Positions 6,758-7,455 of a stretch of DNA of 7,455 nt are shown here, in pieces (positions within the stretch are counted from its first letter, which is position 1; every line of letters starts with the position of its first letter). The notes beneath the pieces were generated by a model, which saw nothing but the letters and a program-made list of their open reading frames with translations, searched no databases and had not been told where the DNA came from. Origin of the DNA: Gammaproteobacteria bacterium (GTDB lineage Bacteria > Pseudomonadota > Gammaproteobacteria > DSM-26407); contig JAQVKR010000125.1 in NCBI GenBank assembly GCA_028694565.1, positions 1-7,455 on the forward strand, read 5' to 3'. A program made the position numbers and the translations under genes.

Positions 6758-7192
6758 TTATCCGGCCCTGGGGCCATCCTGGGGCGGCGGGTTCTCCGGA
6801 TGTACCGGCAGGTCCCCTGCCGCGCACGACCACTCCGCGCGCGAATCCCAGAAAATCCGTGCCTGCGGCACGATGGAGGGCGCCTGGTCCAGGGAACCGG
6901 CCGGTATCACCGCCACATTCATCTCCGTCAGCAGGCGCGGCAACTGGCCACCGCACGTACCGCAAAAGGCGGTGGTGAACCGCTCCGCCTCCGGCACCTT
7001 GTAGCGGCGCACCAGCTTTTCGCCCTTCACCCATACAGCGCTGCCGAGCCTCACCATGAGGTTGCTCGCATGGCCCGTCCCCGTCGCCCTCCGGCAACGG
7101 CTGCAGTGGCAATGATAAAAGCGGACCGGCTCGCCCCGGATCTCGTACCTGACGCCGCCGCACAGGCAACCACCGCGAAACGTCTCTGACAC
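6758..7192 (-). CDS. GFA family protein (Gfa/CENP-V zinc-binding domain)
   Basis: The 144-residue protein carries the cysteine pattern of the glutathione-dependent formaldehyde-activating (Gfa) fold. Cys9 and Cys11 lie in GGCLCGGVRYE, Cys28, Cys30 and Cys33 in YHCHCSRCRRATG, and Cys77 and Cys80 in FCGTCGGQLP. Together these bind two zinc ions in the family. Family members include S-(hydroxymethyl)glutathione synthase and many of unknown substrate; nothing here fixes the substrate, and no formaldehyde dehydrogenase gene is near. The GTG at 7192 is chosen because AGGAGG lies six bases upstream and homologues begin just before this FRGGCxCG segment; a longer frame from 7369 runs into the IS end and is discarded. 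The tail after about 125 (DLPVHPENPPPQDG) is proline-rich. A degraded relative lies at 5885-5998. Confidence 0.9.
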   Translation of the reverse strand: MSETFRGGCLCGGVRYEIRGEPVRFYHCHCSRCRRATGTGHASNLMVRLGSAVWVKGEKLVRRYKVPEAERFTTAFCGTCGGQLPRLLTEMNVAVIPAGSLDQAPSIVPQARIFWDSRAEWSCAAGDLPVHPENPPPQDGPRAG

Positions 7193-7283
7193 GACAAACC
7201 TCCTGCAGTTGATGGGTCCCCGGCGGTTTCTGCGGCTTGCTGAACCCGTCGGGAAAAACGATGCAACAGAATCCGCACAACGG

Positions 7284-7327
7284 CATTTGCGCGGGTCCGG
7301 CATTTGCGCGCATTTGCGCGGGTCGGA
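7284..7327 (+). repeat. CATTTGCGCG short repeats abutting the IS end
   Basis: CATTTGCGCG occurs at 7284-7293, 7301-7310 and 7311-7320; the first and third copies are followed by GGGTC-type sequence as well. The cluster stops one or two bases before the probable IS terminus at 7329. Confidence 0.8.
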
Positions 7328-7328
7328 C

Positions 7329-7455
7329 TGAGCTGCCCCTGCTTTCACGGACACGGGGTTAGGCAACATTCGCCAACGCTTCGTAGGCCACCGGGGTTTT
7401 GAAGCCCAGCGACTGATGGAGACGTTGTCGATTATAGAACACCTCCATATAAGCG
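7329..7455 (-). mobile_element. IS3-family insertion sequence, right end only
   Basis: The transposase tail at 7359-7455 and the sequence TGAGCTGCCCCTGC starting at 7329 look like the downstream terminus of an IS3-family element. Ends of this family commonly begin TGA and are rich in GCCCC just inside. The element continues beyond the window, so the other end, target duplication and exact boundary cannot be checked. Confidence 0.65.
7359..7455 (-). CDS. IS3-family transposase OrfB, C-terminal end (5' part outside window)
   Basis: The last 31 codons are visible, reading AYMEVFYNRQRLHQSLGF and then KTPVAYEALANVA, ending at TAA (7359-7361). The YxEVFYNRQRLHxxLGxxTP block is the typical close of the DDE integrase domain in IS3-family OrfB proteins. 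The catalytic Asp and Glu residues lie outside the window. Whether the element is intact cannot be told. Confidence 0.88.
   Translation of the reverse strand, partial: AYMEVFYNRQRLHQSLGFKTPVAYEALANVA

Noticed and set aside
6758..7369. A longer 203-codon start for the GFA protein.
   Set aside because: The extra 59 residues cover the CATTTGCGCG repeats and reach the IS end; the GTG at 7192 has an excellent ribosome site and matches the family start.
5885..7455. CRISPR array or defence island in the repeat-rich right part.
   Set aside because: Repeats are not regularly spaced with unique spacers, and no cas, nuclease or known defence domain is visible.

Overview
This is a GC-rich window, most likely from a gammaproteobacterium. 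The evidence is codon usage, Shine-Dalgarno sites of the AGGAGG type, GTG starts, GGCCGCC-stem terminators, an RsgA-type GTPase, and a respiratory cytochrome cd1 nitrite reductase under an FNR/DNR-type box. The presence of nirS implies a facultative denitrifier. I cannot name the genus from sequence alone.

Layout, left to right. Bases 1-342 (minus) hold the N-terminal part of a Tat-exported serine hydrolase of the class A beta-lactamase fold. A divergent intergenic region of about 400 bases follows; it holds a weak promoter, a possible 11-codon leader peptide and a chain of small hairpins. Next is rsgA (751-1824, plus), a circularly permuted ribosome-assembly GTPase with a strong hairpin terminator. 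Convergent to it is an AraC-family regulator with a GyrI-like effector domain (1999-2865, minus). A spacer of about 400 bases leads to a small lipoprotein gene (3269-3751, minus), and then to nirS (3971-5704, minus), which stands alone between its own terminator and a clear FNR/DNR-type box at 5791-5804. No other nir, nor or nos gene is visible, so heme d1 synthesis and electron donors must be encoded elsewhere.

From about 5885 to the right end the window becomes an accessory, repeat-rich patch. It contains a degraded copy of a GFA (CENP-V/Gfa zinc fold) gene, a gene for a 120-residue protein with one C-terminal membrane segment, and an intact GFA gene. The end of an IS3-family element with the tail of its transposase runs off the right edge.

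The most striking unlisted structure is a family of four dispersed repeats, each exactly 45 bp (17-nt arm, 11-nt loop, 17-nt arm). They lie at 1919-1963, 3142-3186, 6089-6133 and 6641-6685, all intergenic, all in the same orientation and with no indels between copies. They look like a REP-type palindromic repeat family. A second notable item is the GFA remnant: relative to the intact copy 1.2 kb away it has an in-frame 39-nt deletion and an in-frame 9-bp repeat expansion, leaving a 37-codon cysteine-rich reading frame with start site and Shine-Dalgarno preserved. I see no CRISPR array, rRNA, tRNA or clear defence system.
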